Positions 4,169 through 5,596 of a stretch of DNA of 5,596 nucleotides are shown one piece after another (within the stretch, counting starts at the first letter, position 1; every line of letters begins with the position of its first letter). Made by a program: the position numbers and the translations under genes. Under the pieces are notes generated by a model, which worked only from the letters and a program-made list of their open reading frames with translations, made no database searches and was not told the DNA's origin. The stretch covers positions 1-5,596 of the forward strand of contig JAUQPV010000184.1 in assembly GCA_030550225.1 (NCBI GenBank). The letters are read 5' to 3'. Source of the stretch: Acidobacteriota bacterium. GTDB taxonomy: Bacteria; Acidobacteriota; HRBIN11.

Positions 4169-5584
4169 ATGTCCCGGGGCCGACGGAATTTGCGGACGGG
4201 CGGCGGTCCGGCCGGATGGGCCCTGCTGATCGTCGTCGCCCTGCTGGCGGGTATCCTCTTTTCCCTCTACATGTTCCTCGTGACGTGGCAGGACCGCCAG
4301 TGGACCGTCCTGCGGTCCTTTCAACGCCGTATGGCGGCCTACCGATGGGCGACCTACGGCCTCCGATGGGTCCTGGACCGGCATAACGAGGTCCCGCCGA
4401 CCGGTCAGGCCCGCTTCCTCTTTCAACGGGAGCGCTATCGTCCGGAGGACGGCGCCTTCGTGCTGGGACCCCTGACGCCGGCCACGCCGCCGGACGGACC
4501 GTCACCGCCCTTTCAGGTCGCTTGGCGGTTTGCCGTCCTGCCGCCTTCCGCCGAGCCGCCCCTGGAGGCCCGGATGGTCGTATCCCAAGACGATCAGTCA
4601 TGGGGCGGGGGCCGCGTCCGCCTGGCGCCCCTGAGCGTCGGGGCCTTCAGCCTCACCCTGGGGCCGGCGACGGCCGGCGAATGGCACGGCCAGGGACCCC
4701 CCGTCGGGGCGATCGCATATCTCAGCCCTCAGGTTCGGTTCGTCTACGATTCCCATTCCCCTTGGCAGGGCGAGTTCTGGTTCACGGGTGCCGGACCCTT
4801 CCCGGACTGGGCCCAGTCCGGGCGCTTTCACCGCACGTCCGCCTGGCCCCCATGGCGGCAATGGGACGACTGGGACCGATGGCGGCAAGCGGCCCGAACT
4901 CACGGCGTCTGCGGGGACGGCGTGGGCCTATTCGTCGGCCCCGACGGGCCGCCCGCCTATCAGGCCCAAATCCGGGTCCTCTTTGAACGGCAGGGCGTCT
5001 ACGAAATCGACCTGAGCGCCTGGGACGTCTGTTCCATGATGCATGGCCAAGGCCTTCGCTACCGGGGCCAGCCCATGTTCCCGATGGACGCGACCGGGCC
5101 GGGACTCTGGAATGACTTCAACGGCATCATCTGGGTCGAAGGCCCCCTCCGACTCCGCGGCACGCTCCGGGTCCCCTGCTGGACGGAGGTCGATCCCTCC
5201 CGGCTTGAGCCTTACCACCTATGGGTCGTCCACGCTGACGGGACCGGCCTCACGCTGGACCTGCCTCTTCGGGTGGAACCGCCGGCCGAGCGGCCCGAGG
5301 CGCCGGTCCTGACCGTCCTCCACGCCGGCCCGACCTATTGGACCCGGACTGACCTGAACGCCACGCCGGACCTGATGGCCCACCTCATCACGGAGGGCTC
5401 CCATGACGGGACCGCCCTCCCCGAATCCGTCACCCAGTGGGGGACCCTGCACGTGGACGGCCCCCTGAACGCTATGCCGCCGTGGGTCCTGCGAGTCCCG
5501 GGCCGGCCCCTCCCGCCGCCCCCGGCCGGTTGCCGGGCCGACCACTGGGTCTGGACGGCCACCCTGGCCTACGACTGGCAGTAA
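4169..5584 (+). CDS. PilX/GspK-like pilin-type protein with DUF4900-like body, tryptophan-rich
   Basis: This 471-residue protein has a short basic N-terminus (SRGRRNLR) and one hydrophobic helix at about 17-39 beginning AGWALLIVVALLAG. This resembles the PilX/GspK class of prepilin N-termini, with G16-W17 as the likely cleavage point. The +5 position is I21 rather than the usual glutamate, as in GspK-like members. The stretch after the helix (MAAYRWATYGLRWVL, 55-69) fits the extended pilin helix. FNGIIWVEGPLRLRGTL (317-333), LMAHLITEG (402-410) and LHVDGPLNA (427-435) resemble the DUF4900-type repeats of PilX-like surface proteins. This assignment is from pattern memory and is tentative. There are four cysteines (248, 288, 337, 455) that could form disulfides, and 27 tryptophans. 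I chose the ATG at 4169 because AGGA lies before it and the helix then sits at the N-terminus; the frame stays open back to 3932 only through spacer sequence. The next gene lies beyond the window. Confidence 0.6.
   Translation: MSRGRRNLRTGGGPAGWALLIVVALLAGILFSLYMFLVTWQDRQWTVLRSFQRRMAAYRWATYGLRWVLDRHNEVPPTGQARFLFQRERYRPEDGAFVLGPLTPATPPDGPSPPFQVAWRFAVLPPSAEPPLEARMVVSQDDQSWGGGRVRLAPLSVGAFSLTLGPATAGEWHGQGPPVGAIAYLSPQVRFVYDSHSPWQGEFWFTGAGPFPDWAQSGRFHRTSAWPPWRQWDDWDRWRQAARTHGVCGDGVGLFVGPDGPPAYQAQIRVLFERQGVYEIDLSAWDVCSMMHGQGLRYRGQPMFPMDATGPGLWNDFNGIIWVEGPLRLRGTLRVPCWTEVDPSRLEPYHLWVVHADGTGLTLDLPLRVEPPAERPEAPVLTVLHAGPTYWTRTDLNATPDLMAHLITEGSHDGTALPESVTQWGTLHVDGPLNAMPPWVLRVPGRPLPPPPAGCRADHWVWTATLAYDWQ
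4844..4888 (+). repeat. In-frame 9-bp repeat coding a W-x-x ladder
   Basis: Five consecutive 9-bp units each start with TGG, encoding W226, W229, W232, W235 and W238 with two variable residues between them. The second and fifth units are identical (TGGCGGCAA). The region reads WPPWRQWDDWDRWRQ. The repetition is visible in the DNA and may have arisen by duplication of a 9-bp unit followed by drift. Confidence 0.75.
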
Positions 5585-5596
5585 ATCGAAGCCGCC

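Noticed and set aside
4122..4601. 159-codon minus-strand reading frame antisense to the pilin-like gene
   Set aside because: Arg/Pro/Gly-rich composition typical of antisense shadows in GC-rich DNA; the plus-strand frame has a clear membrane helix and ribosome site.
1..5596. Transposase, integrase, CRISPR, toxin-antitoxin or defence genes
   Set aside because: None of the supportable reading frames shows motifs of these systems, and no repeat-spacer arrangement is present.

Overview
The window is GC-rich bacterial DNA carrying four genes on the minus strand and one diverging gene on the plus strand. The organism cannot be named from the sequence. The GC-rich coding bias and the very tryptophan-, proline- and arginine-rich style of one protein would suit a little-studied, perhaps thermophilic lineage. 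That is an impression, not a result.

Layout, reading the minus strand from right to left. A 12-helix major facilitator superfamily (MFS) transporter (3787 to 2570) is followed by coaD (2433 to 1933, phosphopantetheine adenylyltransferase of coenzyme A synthesis). Next comes pepA (1850 to 357, an M17 leucyl aminopeptidase with every catalytic and metal-binding residue). Last is the first 27 codons of a CcdA-type thiol-redox membrane protein (82 to 1), which runs off the left edge. The gaps are 136, 82 and 274 bp, so they could be one loose transcription unit or several. They do not form a recognisable pathway. Diverging from the transporter on the plus strand (4169 to 5584) is a single-helix exported protein. 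It looks like a PilX/GspK-type pilin-like protein with a DUF4900-like body. It carries 27 tryptophans in 471 residues, including five spaced exactly three residues apart.

The intergenic DNA is the most unusual part. It holds short-period (7 or 8 bp) degenerate tandem arrays and a dispersed repeat. There are two four-unit arrays of an 8-bp unit (consensus GGCARTAA) in opposite orientation, flanking the pepA-ccdA gap. A 31-bp inverted pair of copies (27/31 identical) lies one at the coaD stop codon and the other in front of the MFS gene. A five-unit 7-bp array sits just upstream of the pilin-like gene. Several of these touch or closely follow stop codons. The divergent MFS/pilin-like intergenic region (3788-4168) holds a back-to-back pair of -10-like boxes and a perfect 7-bp inverted repeat.

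I see no CRISPR array, tRNA, rRNA, transposase or defence system. The strongest leads are the repeat family and its placement, the tryptophan ladder, and a weak attenuator-like arrangement upstream of ccdA.
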